A stretch of 31,817 bases of DNA. Origin: a virus. The notes beneath the pieces are model-generated. The model saw nothing but the letters and a program-made list of their open reading frames with translations, did no database searches and was not told the DNA's origin. Positions 22,011 to 30,509 of the stretch are shown piece by piece. Positions within the stretch are counted from its first letter, which is position 1; every line of letters begins with the position of its first letter. Location of the stretch: IMG/VR virus record IMGVR_UViG_3300036790_000668, positions 1-31,817 of that record. One strand, given 5' to 3'. The position numbers and the translations under genes are program-made.

Positions 22011-24257
22011 TTACGACCCGAACACCGCCGCATCTTGACGCGCAAACGCACCCTTTGCTGCACGGTCAAGCCCCTGAGCCTGAGGCGTTGAGGCCTCCGC
22101 CTTCGCTTGCTGCTGTTGCTGCTGCAACTGGATGTTGTTAGCCTGATCCGTGGTCTTGCCATGTTCCTTCAGTTCGTGTTTGCCCGTCTCGATCAACATC
22201 CGGTTCTCGGCTTGGTTGTTGTCCACGTCTTTCTTCACTTGACCCTGAGCCTGCACGATGCCCAGCTTGCCCTGAATGGCGGCCTGCTGAGATTGTGCAG
22301 CCAAGCGCGCCTTATCGTCGTCGTTCATCGGCACGACAATCTTTTCCTTGTATGGAACGTTGAACGTGTCGTACAAGGCCGTGAACATCGCGTTATAGTC
22401 CAGCTTCATCGCTTGAACCGCAAGGTTTTCGACGGTGCCCGGCGACTGCAGGAAACTCTGAATGATCCCGATGTACTTGTTCAGAGATTCGCGCGCGGCG
22501 AGCCGAGTACCAGCGGAAATATCGACGCGGTACGTGCCGTTGATCACATCCAGAGGCGTCGCGGTGAAAGCCTGCCCCAATTCCTGCGACAACATCGCCC
22601 GAATCTGTGACGGCTTCAATTTTTGGTTGTTCTCGATGCAGAATTCCAAGAACGGAACGAAAATTTGCTCGGAAATCACGTCGATCAAATCCTGCAGCTT
22701 GACGGACTCGCCGCCAGAGATCGCCTCGACGCCTGCGGGCGTGCGCATGTCTCCCGCCGCGCCCGGATTCGATCCCAGCGTGCCCGGACCTGCGCCGCTG
22801 ATTGATGCGGCCCATGCCTTCATCTGCGCGATGACTTCCAGTGGTTCCTTCGCGTCAATCGCGTTCCGAGTCAGTGCCTCTACCTTGCCCTGAGGGTCGG
22901 CTTTGAAAATCTTGCCGGGAAAAATCCACTGAGCCTGCGCGGAGTTGTTCGAGCCCGCTGGCGCAGTGTAAGTGCCCATCAAATTCAAGTTCATGTCATC
23001 CAAATACGCGTTGATAACACCTTGGCAGACGCGTTGAAAATCGGTGAGCCAAAATGCAATCCCGTATCCGTGCGCGGAGTCCGGCGCGTTGCGGAAACAG
23101 AACCCGAGAAAGGGAACGCGACCGAAATTGTGCGTTTCGTTGAGCAACACGTACTCTTTGTTCAGAATGACGGCATGCCGAAACGGAGTCCAGTAATCGA
23201 AAATCTCAAACTTGCGCCCGAGCGGGTCGTGTTGATTACGATCCGACTGGGCTTCAGGAAATGCTTTTTGCGGCGTCGTCGCCTGTGTGAAAACGGGGTT
23301 CCCGGTGTTCGAGCCGAGCGTTTCCAGTTCATTTGTGCTGGGAATTGCCTGCATCTGCGGCACCATGATCTTCACGAGATTTTCTCGCGAAGGAATCGTC
23401 CAGCCGACCGTGTTTCGAAGCGCGTCGAGATCGTATCCTGACTTGTAGATCAGGCGACCGAACCATTCTGCGCATCGCGGATCGCCTCGGCGCAGATCGG
23501 GAGCGTATCGCGCTCGACGTACAGGCACGTGTTCGATTACGGGAGCGTTATACTCAAGGACGCCGATGGTTTTCGGTGCAATGGCGTCGATGTCGTCATC
23601 CATCGGCTGCGGCACGTTAACCAGTTGCCCGTTCACGACCATAGAAACGTCGCGCGTCTTCTGAACCATCTTCACGATGTCTTTTTTGATGGTCTGCCAG
23701 CCGTAGTGCGCGATTCCAAAACCGTAAAACAGGCCGTCGTACGTAATTTCGCGAAATTCGCTCTTGGCCGACACGCCTTTGTACCCGCAGGTCTTCAATT
23801 CGGCGTTGATGATCGCCTGTTGGGCTACCGCGCAGTCCAAATCCGTGCCGGAAGTGGCATCGACTTTGAAAATTTGATATCCGCCGAACAGCGTTTGGTT
23901 CACGACGCTGTGGATACTGTAAAATTGCTCGGCGACGAGCGGAACTCCAAGGTGAGAGCGAAATTGCTCGCTGCCTTTCCACTTGATCGGATCGACCCAC
24001 GCGCGCAGCATGACTTCGGCGGTGTTCCAGCGCCCGATTAGACCTCGCGTCGCAATAAACGAATCGCTTTCCTCGCGGTTCATGTTCGCTTCTTTCAACA
24101 TCGACGCATTGCTGCGGAGTTGATCGGCAAACGCTACGTCCGTCGCAAGAATTGGGAGTGCAGTTTCTCCGTACGGCACTGCGCCGGGGAGTTCCTGTAC
24201 CTGCATCTGCCCGTGATCTTCGAAATGGGTGGTAGCTTTGATGATGTTGTCGGCCAT
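22011..24257 (-). CDS. Portal protein
   Basis: 748 residues, in the range of portals from short-tailed phages. It lies immediately downstream of the large terminase and upstream of scaffold and capsid genes, the usual portal position. Supporting features: an alpha/beta clip-wing region, 'FWLTDFQRVCQGVINAYLDDMNLNLMGTYTAPAG' at about 407-440, 'AISGAGPGTLGSNPGAAGDMRTPAGVEAISGGES' at about 490-525 (a loop typical of portals), and a C-terminal helical barrel-like, Gln-rich tail (about 650-748). It forms the dodecameric DNA channel at one head vertex and docks the terminase. The leader contains a motif copy and a hairpin. Confidence 0.82.
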   Translation of the reverse strand: MADNIIKATTHFEDHGQMQVQELPGAVPYGETALPILATDVAFADQLRSNASMLKEANMNREESDSFIATRGLIGRWNTAEVMLRAWVDPIKWKGSEQFRSHLGVPLVAEQFYSIHSVVNQTLFGGYQIFKVDATSGTDLDCAVAQQAIINAELKTCGYKGVSAKSEFREITYDGLFYGFGIAHYGWQTIKKDIVKMVQKTRDVSMVVNGQLVNVPQPMDDDIDAIAPKTIGVLEYNAPVIEHVPVRRARYAPDLRRGDPRCAEWFGRLIYKSGYDLDALRNTVGWTIPSRENLVKIMVPQMQAIPSTNELETLGSNTGNPVFTQATTPQKAFPEAQSDRNQHDPLGRKFEIFDYWTPFRHAVILNKEYVLLNETHNFGRVPFLGFCFRNAPDSAHGYGIAFWLTDFQRVCQGVINAYLDDMNLNLMGTYTAPAGSNNSAQAQWIFPGKIFKADPQGKVEALTRNAIDAKEPLEVIAQMKAWAASISGAGPGTLGSNPGAAGDMRTPAGVEAISGGESVKLQDLIDVISEQIFVPFLEFCIENNQKLKPSQIRAMLSQELGQAFTATPLDVINGTYRVDISAGTRLAARESLNKYIGIIQSFLQSPGTVENLAVQAMKLDYNAMFTALYDTFNVPYKEKIVVPMNDDDKARLAAQSQQAAIQGKLGIVQAQGQVKKDVDNNQAENRMLIETGKHELKEHGKTTDQANNIQLQQQQQQAKAEASTPQAQGLDRAAKGAFARQDAAVFGS

Positions 24258-24288
24258 GACCTTACAGTTCCTATCTGAATGCCCGGTT

Positions 24289-24305
24289 AGGGGTTAAACA
24301 CCCCT
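24289..24305 (-). promoter_or_regulatory. Small hairpin in portal gene leader
   Basis: AGGGGT and ACCCCT (6-bp stem) enclose a 5-base loop, in the 76-base gap between terminase and portal genes, just after motif copy 3. There is no T run, so it is not a typical terminator. It may stabilise or process the mRNA; purely inferred. Confidence 0.35.
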
Positions 24306-24310
24306 TCATA

Positions 24311-24326
24311 TAAGGCGTACAAAGTC
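24311..24326 (-). promoter_or_regulatory. Repeated 16-bp motif, copy 3 (before portal gene)
   Basis: Minus strand GACTTTGTACGCCTTA, a weaker match to the motif (two differences from copy 4 at 30305). It lies 53 bases before the portal start codon, farther than the other copies. Confidence 0.5.
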
Positions 24327-24333
24327 TTGTTTC

Positions 24334-26238
24334 TCAGCAAACTATCCCAGTGCCGCATCCGTTGTCGGCATACGAGTCGTCCGGCGGATTTGATTGATTC
24401 AACCGGCGGAGCCAGTTCTGAGCCGACGGCGGCGGAGGCGGAGTTTCGGCCTCATACCCGGTCGGCGCGGAGCAAACCAGCCCCGCGCAGTCCGCGAAGT
24501 CATCGTGACGCCCCAACTTCGGCCACTTCACGAGTTGTTTCACGAGGGTTGCGTATCCTTTCATGCTGGCGTAGAACCAGAGTCGACGCCCCTGCAGCAC
24601 GCCCTTGATGGAACCGATGCGCGTTAGCTTGGCCTTCGGGCTCTGATCCATCTTGATCCACTCGATGGGGAGTTTTTCGAGGTTCTTTTCCTTCGCGCGC
24701 GACGTAATGACGTTGTTGTATGCGTCCCATCCATTGAACCGCTCGTAGTAGAAGATTGCGGGACGGTGTTTCAGCGCCAGCGCGCATGTCATTTCCGCAA
24801 TTTGATCCGAGTCCCAGTTTCCGAACTCGCAATCGTAAATGAAAATCTGACCCTGAAATTTCCGGCACAAATAAATCACGGAGTAGTCACGATCCGGTTG
24901 GCCGACGTACGCCAGATCACCGACGGCGAACGTGTACGCCGATGCATAAGGCGGCAATTGGGTCTCCTGATGAAGTGTTTGCGCGCCGAGCAACGTCTCC
25001 GTGAAGGTCTGAGTGCCTTTCGCAATTGGGTTGTTCTCGTATTGGTTCGAAAAGAATTCCTCGCCGAGTCGGATTTTTTCACCTTCAAGAAATTCAAGCG
25101 TGTGCCCAATCGTTCGGCCATCTCGCGTACGAACTGCCGGGAACAAAACTCCCTTGACGCCATCCGATTCAAACGCCGTGCAAGAGCACGTCGGATGCGC
25201 ACACGGCGGGCGAAGAATGTTGATGTCCTTGTTGTGCCATGATTCGGGATGGCTGCAATGTTTGCAACCCAAAGTCCAGCAATCGCGAATCGAGAACTTC
25301 CAAATCGTTTTTCCGATTTGCTTTTCTTCCTCTTGCGCCATTTCCTGAATGCGCTCATACGTGTCGCCGTAGGAGTAGCGCGTGCCGGTCATCCAAATAA
25401 ATCCGCTGGGCTCCAACAGAGGGCAAATGTCGAGGTAGTCTTGATACACTTTTTCGAGCAGTTTAATGCTTCGATAATTCGTTTCGTTCACGAGGTCGTC
25501 GATGATGATCAAGTCATAGTGAGACCCGGCCTTGACTGACTTTGCCGTTGAAATCGAGAACGTCGGCTCCGCAAAGATGTCTGTCGTGCGCGCAGGCACC
25601 GTGAATTCGTGCGCGTTACCCATCTTCGGGTTCGTGTCTTCCCACTTTTGCGTCTTTTTGTCCAGTACGCTCTTGAGACAAAACTCAGGAAACAAAAGTT
25701 GAAAGCGCTGCGTAGGCTTCTCGAACACGCGTTTGATACGCGCGAGTTGGCGCTTCGCGAGTTGATCGCCGCCAGTCAGAAAGCAAATGCGGATGTTGGG
25801 GTAATTGAGAATCGTCTGTACTGTCTTCACGACGATGGCCGACGTTTTGAACAAACCCCGAGGCCACAGGATCATTCGCTTTTTGAAAACGAGATCAAGG
25901 TCACCAAACGCAGCGTGTTCGCCGGGCTTGTACTCCAAAAATTGTTTGAACAGGAGAGCGTGAGGTGTTTCTTGGAAATCCATTCCAATAACGGGGATGG
26001 GCTCCATCAGCACGCCGTCGTCGCCTTCGGGCTCTATAAAACCGCCCAGTAGCAGCGGGTCCTTCAGACACAGGTAGCGTTCAGCGAACCATTCGTCTTT
26101 TTCTTTCTGGAGCCACGAGCCAAACCACGCAGTCCACCGCTTGGGGAACAGGACGTTCTCTTTGATTGTGTTTTCGAGTTTTTCACGCCACCCCGAGAAA
26201 AGAGGATCGGCGGTTGCGCGATCAATGTACTTTGACAC
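24334..26238 (-). CDS. Terminase large subunit
   Basis: 634 residues; packaging motor ATPase plus nuclease. Walker A is WPRGLFKTS at 125-133 (deviant P-loop, common in terminases). Walker B is LIIIDD at 243-248, and the coupling motif region 'WMTGTR' is at about 282-287. The C-terminal RNase H-like nuclease shows VGDLAY (D441), YYERFNGWD (E499) and HDDFAD (D579/D580). Between the two domains a cysteine/histidine cluster (C320, C325, C328, H330, H335, C346, H348, C351, C353) looks like a zinc-binding insertion. The start is GTG with GGGGAG seven bases upstream. It works with the portal and with the small subunit encoded at 30838. Confidence 0.95.
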   Translation of the reverse strand: MSKYIDRATADPLFSGWREKLENTIKENVLFPKRWTAWFGSWLQKEKDEWFAERYLCLKDPLLLGGFIEPEGDDGVLMEPIPVIGMDFQETPHALLFKQFLEYKPGEHAAFGDLDLVFKKRMILWPRGLFKTSAIVVKTVQTILNYPNIRICFLTGGDQLAKRQLARIKRVFEKPTQRFQLLFPEFCLKSVLDKKTQKWEDTNPKMGNAHEFTVPARTTDIFAEPTFSISTAKSVKAGSHYDLIIIDDLVNETNYRSIKLLEKVYQDYLDICPLLEPSGFIWMTGTRYSYGDTYERIQEMAQEEEKQIGKTIWKFSIRDCWTLGCKHCSHPESWHNKDINILRPPCAHPTCSCTAFESDGVKGVLFPAVRTRDGRTIGHTLEFLEGEKIRLGEEFFSNQYENNPIAKGTQTFTETLLGAQTLHQETQLPPYASAYTFAVGDLAYVGQPDRDYSVIYLCRKFQGQIFIYDCEFGNWDSDQIAEMTCALALKHRPAIFYYERFNGWDAYNNVITSRAKEKNLEKLPIEWIKMDQSPKAKLTRIGSIKGVLQGRRLWFYASMKGYATLVKQLVKWPKLGRHDDFADCAGLVCSAPTGYEAETPPPPPSAQNWLRRLNQSNPPDDSYADNGCGTGIVC

Positions 26239-26252
26239 GGGCTGCTCCCCGA

Positions 26253-27230
26253 TTACTTGGTGATCCTCGTGCGTGTTCCGGTACCGAAGATGATTCCCTT
26301 CGGTGTGATTATATCTGCTCCGAAAATATCAGTCGTCATGACGACTGAACCTCTGCTACCGCCAGACGGCGCAGCCGATGCCGTGAAGTCAACGCCCGTG
26401 ATATCTGCGTTGGCTACGGTCTCATTACGACTAGTAGGAGTGAAAACTTGTCCGGCCAGAGACGGAGTTATCGTGTACGGACCGTCCGCAAGATTTGGAA
26501 TCGTATAGTTACCGGAACCGTCCGCAGTTGTACTACCAGAAGACGTGCCCGTCCACGAAACTGTTGCGAGTGCGACTCCGGCATTTCCTGAAATCGAATG
26601 AGTAGCCGGCGGCGCGGGCAAGAAAGCCATCAATCCGATGTTGGAAACGATGGACGATCCGTATGTGACACTTGCGCTTTGACTTCCCGGTGAGTTGTTA
26701 GCGCTGTTGTTGTCCTCCAAAAAAGCAGAGTTTCCTTGGTTTACTCGAAGCGTATAGCCAGAACCAGCAGCCGTACTCGCTGGAGCTGTCCCGTTGTTTC
26801 CAACGCCGACGAGCAAATCATTTGTACCCGTTGTCGTGATATTGCCGGAAGAAGGTGTTGCGCCAACGACCAAGCGCGCCAGCTGTTCGGCGTCCAGAGG
26901 ACTTGTAAGTGCAACGCCACTATACTCAGCAATGATTACACGGAAAAATGCTGTAGCTGTCGCTGCAATCTGAACAGTATTCGCACCTGCTTTACAATTC
27001 GGAAGATAAAAAGCAACAACATCACTAATTGAACCGTCGTTTACTTGAGGGATGCCGACCGAATAGACGTTTCCGTTATTTGTATCCTGCACAGTAATCG
27101 TACCCGCACCGGACTGTGAAACAACCCATACCACTAAAAGACTGCCCGCAGTGTTATTACTCAGAAATGCCAGTGTGCCGGGTGCGCCGGTAACAGCATT
27201 GTTAGCTTGAACAAATGCAGGATTAGCCAT
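26253..27230 (-). CDS. Surface protein with carboxypeptidase-regulatory-like module
   Basis: 325 residues. The N-terminal 205 residues form a beta-rich domain ('GSLLVVWVVSQSGAGTITVQDTNNGNVY', 'VVAFYLPNCKAGANTVQIAA', 'AEYSGV') of a type often found in secreted bacterial proteins and phage tails. A carboxypeptidase-regulatory-like repeat follows at about 212-283 ('SISGNAGVALATVSWTGT...DGSGNYTIPNLADGPYTITPSLAGQVFTPTSRNETV'). The last 40 residues are Gly/Ser/Thr-rich. Its ATG shares a base with the stop of the preceding gene (TAATG), so translation is coupled. Probably a receptor-binding or decoration component; the module type recalls Acidobacteria, a weak host hint. Confidence 0.72.
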   Translation of the reverse strand: MANPAFVQANNAVTGAPGTLAFLSNNTAGSLLVVWVVSQSGAGTITVQDTNNGNVYSVGIPQVNDGSISDVVAFYLPNCKAGANTVQIAATATAFFRVIIAEYSGVALTSPLDAEQLARLVVGATPSSGNITTTGTNDLLVGVGNNGTAPASTAAGSGYTLRVNQGNSAFLEDNNSANNSPGSQSASVTYGSSIVSNIGLMAFLPAPPATHSISGNAGVALATVSWTGTSSGSTTADGSGNYTIPNLADGPYTITPSLAGQVFTPTSRNETVANADITGVDFTASAAPSGGSRGSVVMTTDIFGADIITPKGIIFGTGTRTRITK

Positions 27231-28621
27231 TATAGTGCCTCAAGTTTCAAATGTAATTCGTAAGCCATTGTCGCCGGGGTGCCGGAAGTGTAGTCGAAAG
27301 CATACGTGATCGCCACGCCCGTCTTTGCAAGGATCATCACGCTGCCCAGAAGTTTTGTCGCGGTTGTGTTTCCCGCGTTCACGATGCCTGTCGCGCCAGT
27401 TTCCTTGGCGAGCTGCGCCACGGTTGTCTGCGCAACGCTGTCCGTCCCGTCCGTGTAGCCGATTGTCAGACCCGTTGTGCCGCCCAGGCTGGAGGACGCC
27501 CCATCCGGCGTCGTCACTTTCGCATAAACCGAAACGCGAAACATGCCTGTCGCGGTCGGCGTATAGAGAGTGGTGGTTGTTATCGCGGCTGTCTGGCCGG
27601 TCAAATCAACGGTTGCATATTCGGCGGGCTGCCCATTTGAAACCGTGGCGATGCCGCCGTAGGAAAGTGTCAGGCCAGTTGTCGCATTCACTTCCCACAT
27701 TCGCTGGCCCGCGTTCGGCAGGCTCAACGGAGCCAGAATCACGATACCCGCCGAAGGCGCGGACGGCGTGACCTGTGATTGAATCGTTACCGCGTCGCCC
27801 GTCTGAAAATTTATCACGGAAAACGGATCGAACAATTCAACGGGAACTTCAATGGCAAACTTGTTGACGCTCCCGGTGAGAATGAAAACGTCATCGCCGT
27901 CAAATCCGAAGGATGCATAGAGATTCTGGGCCGCGCTATCAGCCTGCGTCATAATGAAATTCAGCAAGCTTCGGTCATCGAGCAGGCTGCTTAGCGGAGA
28001 CGTAAGAATCGTAAAACCGGCGCTCGCATTGTTACCTACGTTCGGTGTCGGAATCACATACGCGCCCGAAAGGTTTAACGTTCCTGCCGGACTCGCTGCT
28101 GATCCAGTCCCGCGCGTTCCCGCTAGAAGCCAAAACGAGCCGTCGAATGTAGCCTGATAGGTTTGCGTACCGCCAACGATTTCACCCCCCGTCAGTGGCA
28201 GCCGCGCAAGTGTTCGCAAGGCGATTGCGCCCGTGCCGCTCGCATTGAGCGTGGCCGCGCCCGTATTCGCGTGGCTCGTCGTAAATGTGAAACTTGCGCC
28301 GAAGACGGACTCTACCGCAGGAGATGGATTGACGACGTATGTATTTCCGCCGGAACCGATATCCACGCCGCTCGGCAAGAATACACTCGTCAATCTGCCA
28401 CCCATAGCGGTTTGTACAAACTCAGTTGTAGCGATTTGGAGGGTGTCCGTTCCAAAGGGTTGGGTAGTTGCAGTAATACCGCTGGGTATCGCGGTTGCGC
28501 CAGAGAGAGTGTTATACCCTATAAAGACCGCGATTTGTCCGTTCAATCCGGGTCCGAAATTGATTCCACTAAGGTCGCTGGGACGAATTAAAATTCCGCC
28601 CTGAACTGGTATTCCCGGCAT
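27230..28621 (-). CDS. Putative tail fibre / virion surface protein
   Basis: 463 residues, beta-rich and low in charge. The N-terminal part contains 'ATTQPFGTDTLQIATTEFVQTAMGG' at about 50-74, a motif widely seen in tail-fibre stalks. A pyrophage-type beta segment follows ('FTFTTSHANTGAATLNASGTGAIALRTLARLPLTGGEIVGGTQTYQATFDGSFWLLAG' region, 108-168). The C-terminal half resembles a jelly-roll or carbohydrate-binding fold. GAGG lies seven bases before the ATG. It is coupled to the following surface gene. Host-receptor recognition is the likely job, inferred from the stalk motif. Confidence 0.75.
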   Translation of the reverse strand: MPGIPVQGGILIRPSDLSGINFGPGLNGQIAVFIGYNTLSGATAIPSGITATTQPFGTDTLQIATTEFVQTAMGGRLTSVFLPSGVDIGSGGNTYVVNPSPAVESVFGASFTFTTSHANTGAATLNASGTGAIALRTLARLPLTGGEIVGGTQTYQATFDGSFWLLAGTRGTGSAASPAGTLNLSGAYVIPTPNVGNNASAGFTILTSPLSSLLDDRSLLNFIMTQADSAAQNLYASFGFDGDDVFILTGSVNKFAIEVPVELFDPFSVINFQTGDAVTIQSQVTPSAPSAGIVILAPLSLPNAGQRMWEVNATTGLTLSYGGIATVSNGQPAEYATVDLTGQTAAITTTTLYTPTATGMFRVSVYAKVTTPDGASSSLGGTTGLTIGYTDGTDSVAQTTVAQLAKETGATGIVNAGNTTATKLLGSVMILAKTGVAITYAFDYTSGTPATMAYELHLKLEAL

Positions 28622-28632
28622 ATGTCACCTCG

Positions 28633-29319
28633 TTAGTAAATGAGGCTCACCTGTACGGTATCGGAATCGGATGTTCCGTCGATGAAGATTGCTTCTGGTG
28701 GAATGTTCTCGCTCGCAATTTCGACAGACGGATTGCTCGCACCGAGCGCCGTTACATACCGGGTCGAAGAGACATTCAAATCTCCAACGTAAACCAAATC
28801 GGAACCGCCGTTGGCCGCGCCGATTTCGAGGCGCACCGCCCGGTAATGCTGGAAAGGACTCGGCGCTGTGCTGCCGGTGTCGCTCGCGGAATTCACGTCC
28901 GCGTGTGCAAAGTAGAACCGGAAAGAATTCAAAGCCGGATTGCAGTCGAGCACGCCGATTTTCTTGCCGTTGAAATATGTGGCTGTGGCAAATCCCCACA
29001 GCGTGACTTGCTGCCCGCCTGCACCGCCGCCACTCGCTCCTGCGCCCGCGTGCGCCGCGTTGATGCCTCCGTAGATGTCGAAGGCCGAGCCGGTCGTTTT
29101 GTTTGTCGTGGGATAGCCGTTGGGGCCATTGTAGCCGGTATGCGGAAATACCGCGCCGGGCGCGCCCGAAACGTTGAGCACGATTGTCGCGATTCCGTTT
29201 TTGATTGAAAAGCTGGCCGCTGGAATTACCAGAAACGGCGAATCCGCAGCCGCCAGTACAGCGGGAGTCGGAGTTCCGGTTACAACCGTTGCCGCGCCGA
29301 GAGTCTTTGGAACGCCCAT
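28633..29319 (-). CDS. Hypothetical virion-associated protein (228 aa)
   Basis: 228 residues, beta-rich, Gly/Ala/Ser-rich, including a glycine stretch ('HAGAGASGGGAGGQQ') and a C-terminal half with 'LNSFRFYFAHADVNSASDTG' and 'YRAVRLEIGAANGGSDLVYVGDLNVSS'. The C-terminus 'PPEAIFIDGTSDSDTVQVSLIY' resembles ends of phage decoration proteins. AGGAG lies seven bases before the ATG. It is first in the run of fibre-like genes (then 27230 and 26253), so a structural role is likely. Not recognised as a family. Confidence 0.65.
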   Translation of the reverse strand: MGVPKTLGAATVVTGTPTPAVLAAADSPFLVIPAASFSIKNGIATIVLNVSGAPGAVFPHTGYNGPNGYPTTNKTTGSAFDIYGGINAAHAGAGASGGGAGGQQVTLWGFATATYFNGKKIGVLDCNPALNSFRFYFAHADVNSASDTGSTAPSPFQHYRAVRLEIGAANGGSDLVYVGDLNVSSTRYVTALGASNPSVEIASENIPPEAIFIDGTSDSDTVQVSLIY

Positions 29320-29347
29320 CGAAATTCTCCTGTTCGCCGGTTAAAAA

Positions 29348-29656
29348 TTACGGCTTGATTGTGCTGGCCGAGTCGCGCTTGATCATACCTTCGGACCGAA
29401 TCGGCGCGGCGACACTCACGGACCCGCGAGGCTTCACGGTGCCCGCCGGTTTCGCGGCAGTCATCATCGGGGTCTTTTTCATGGCGTCCTGAGGAATCTT
29501 TGCGCCTTCGTTTTTCTCGGGGCGCACTTTCCCCTGATCGACTTTCTTCATCATGCCGGGGCCGGAAGCCACCAAGCCCTTGATGCCGTTAAATACGGCT
29601 GTCGACTTTGGGCGGGGCGATTTTTCCTTGCCACTGTTTCCCATTGCTTTTATCAT
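29348..29656 (-). CDS. Small basic hypothetical protein (102 aa)
   Basis: 102 residues, rich in Lys, Pro, Ser and Gly and probably largely disordered, with 'KKTPMMTAAKPAGTVKPRGSVSVAAP' in the C-terminal half. AAAGG lies eight bases before the ATG, which lies inside the previous gene (68-base overlap). Basic, flexible composition would suit a DNA-binding or internal head protein; no domain recognised. Confidence 0.55.
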   Translation of the reverse strand: MIKAMGNSGKEKSPRPKSTAVFNGIKGLVASGPGMMKKVDQGKVRPEKNEGAKIPQDAMKKTPMMTAAKPAGTVKPRGSVSVAAPIRSEGMIKRDSASTIKP

Positions 29657-30050
29657 TGTCGTTGCCTTTCTTGCTTGGTCCCGCTTGTGCGAGCGATTTG
29701 ATTCCCGAGGCCATCAGCGCGTGCTTTTTCGCCTTGACTGCTTCGGGTGCTGTCAGAACGTGTTCGCCAGCCTTCAACTGGTACGCGCCGTCCGTCATGA
29801 CCGGCCCGCCTTTGTGCATCTTCGGCAGAGCCTTCACATACGAGTCGACGTTCGACGCTTTGTCGGCCAACTCGCCCTTGATTCCTTTTTCCGGTTCGCC
29901 GGTCGACATCGACGCTTTCGGTGCCGCCGCAGGAGCCGCTGGTTTCGGAGCCGGAGTTCGTGGAGCCATCGCGCTCGGAAATTTTGTATTCGCCTTCGCG
30001 ATCGCGCCCTTCGCGTCTGCTAGTGCCGCGCTGATTGGATCATTCGCCAT
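29589..30050 (-). CDS. Hypothetical virion-type protein (153 aa)
   Basis: 153 residues, with a Pro/Ala-rich linker (about 30-46, 'RTPAPKPAAPAAAPKAS'). The segment 'KMHKGGPVMTDGAYQLKAGEHVLTAPEA' at about 77-104 resembles a motif often found near the ends of tape-measure and other virion proteins ('GGxV...LxxGExVLTP'). The rest is charged and Lys-rich. AAGGGA precedes the ATG and overlaps the end of the gene before it. Function unknown; a minor structural role is the best guess. Confidence 0.6.
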   Translation of the reverse strand: MANDPISAALADAKGAIAKANTKFPSAMAPRTPAPKPAAPAAAPKASMSTGEPEKGIKGELADKASNVDSYVKALPKMHKGGPVMTDGAYQLKAGEHVLTAPEAVKAKKHALMASGIKSLAQAGPSKKGNDNDKSNGKQWQGKIAPPKVDSRI

Positions 30051-30055
30051 CGACG

Positions 30056-30289
30056 TTATCCCTTGTGCGCGTGCAGCGCATTCTGGTAGGCCGCGATTGC
30101 CGCGCCCTTCCCTTTCGCCTTCTCGATCTTGGCGAAATTTCCCGTGGTCTTGGTGCGACCCAACGCGTGAACTGCGGCGCGACCGTGTGCGCCTTTGGGC
30201 GCGTGGCCTTTAGAGGGGGGATTGAGATGCATCTTTCCGGCTCCCGGTTTGTCGAGTCCAGACAGAGCCTTCCCCAAACTATGCGCCAT
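30056..30289 (-). CDS. Small basic hypothetical protein (77 aa)
   Basis: 77 residues from the ATG at 30289, chosen because AGGGAG is six bases upstream; a further ATG at 30316 lies inside the repeated motif. Very basic (Lys, His, Arg) and Gly/Ala-rich: 'LDKPGAGKMHLNPPSKGHAPKGAHGRAAVHALGRTKTTGNFAKIEKAKGKG'-type composition with 'AAIAAYQNALHAHKG' at the end. Nucleic-acid binding is plausible. Preceded by copy 4 of the repeated motif. Confidence 0.6.
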   Translation of the reverse strand: MAHSLGKALSGLDKPGAGKMHLNPPSKGHAPKGAHGRAAVHALGRTKTTGNFAKIEKAKGKGAAIAAYQNALHAHKG

Positions 30290-30304
30290 AAAGCACTCCC
30301 TACC

Positions 30305-30320
30305 TATGGCGGACAAAGTC
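30305..30320 (-). promoter_or_regulatory. Repeated 16-bp motif, copy 4
   Basis: Minus strand GACTTTGTCCGCCATA, immediately after the TAA of the gene at 30321 and 15 bases before the start codon at 30289; the following GGTAGGGAG is the ribosome binding site. Confidence 0.6.
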
Positions 30321-30509
30321 TTATTTTGAGCGTTTCTCGCCCAGCTTGGAAAGTTTCGGAATTCGAGCCCCAGCGGCCCGCGCCTTGCTCAACGCGATGG
30401 CGATCATCTGTTTGCGCTGGCCGGGCGCGGACTTACTGGTGTCGACGGTCGATGGTTTGTTGTGGAATACCTCATGAAAAGCGTTTGCGACTTTAGTGCT
30501 CGTCGTCAT
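30321..30509 (-). CDS. Small DUF6496-like protein (62 aa)
   Basis: 62 residues from the ATG at 30509 (GGGGGAGG four bases upstream; the upstream in-frame codons overlap the previous gene). The C-terminal half 'KSAPGQRKQMIAIALSKARAAGARIPK' resembles the 'KQAIAIALSEARKAGAK' segment of DUF6496-type small proteins, seen in phage and bacterial genomes and of unknown role. Basic throughout. It overlaps the end of the preceding gene by 17 bases, so they are probably coupled. Confidence 0.6.
   Translation of the reverse strand: MTTSTKVANAFHEVFHNKPSTVDTSKSAPGQRKQMIAIALSKARAAGARIPKLSKLGEKRSK

Noticed and set aside
26253-28621. Diversity-generating retroelement variable region in the fibre genes
   Set aside because: No reverse transcriptase gene and no template/variable repeat pair visible in the window.
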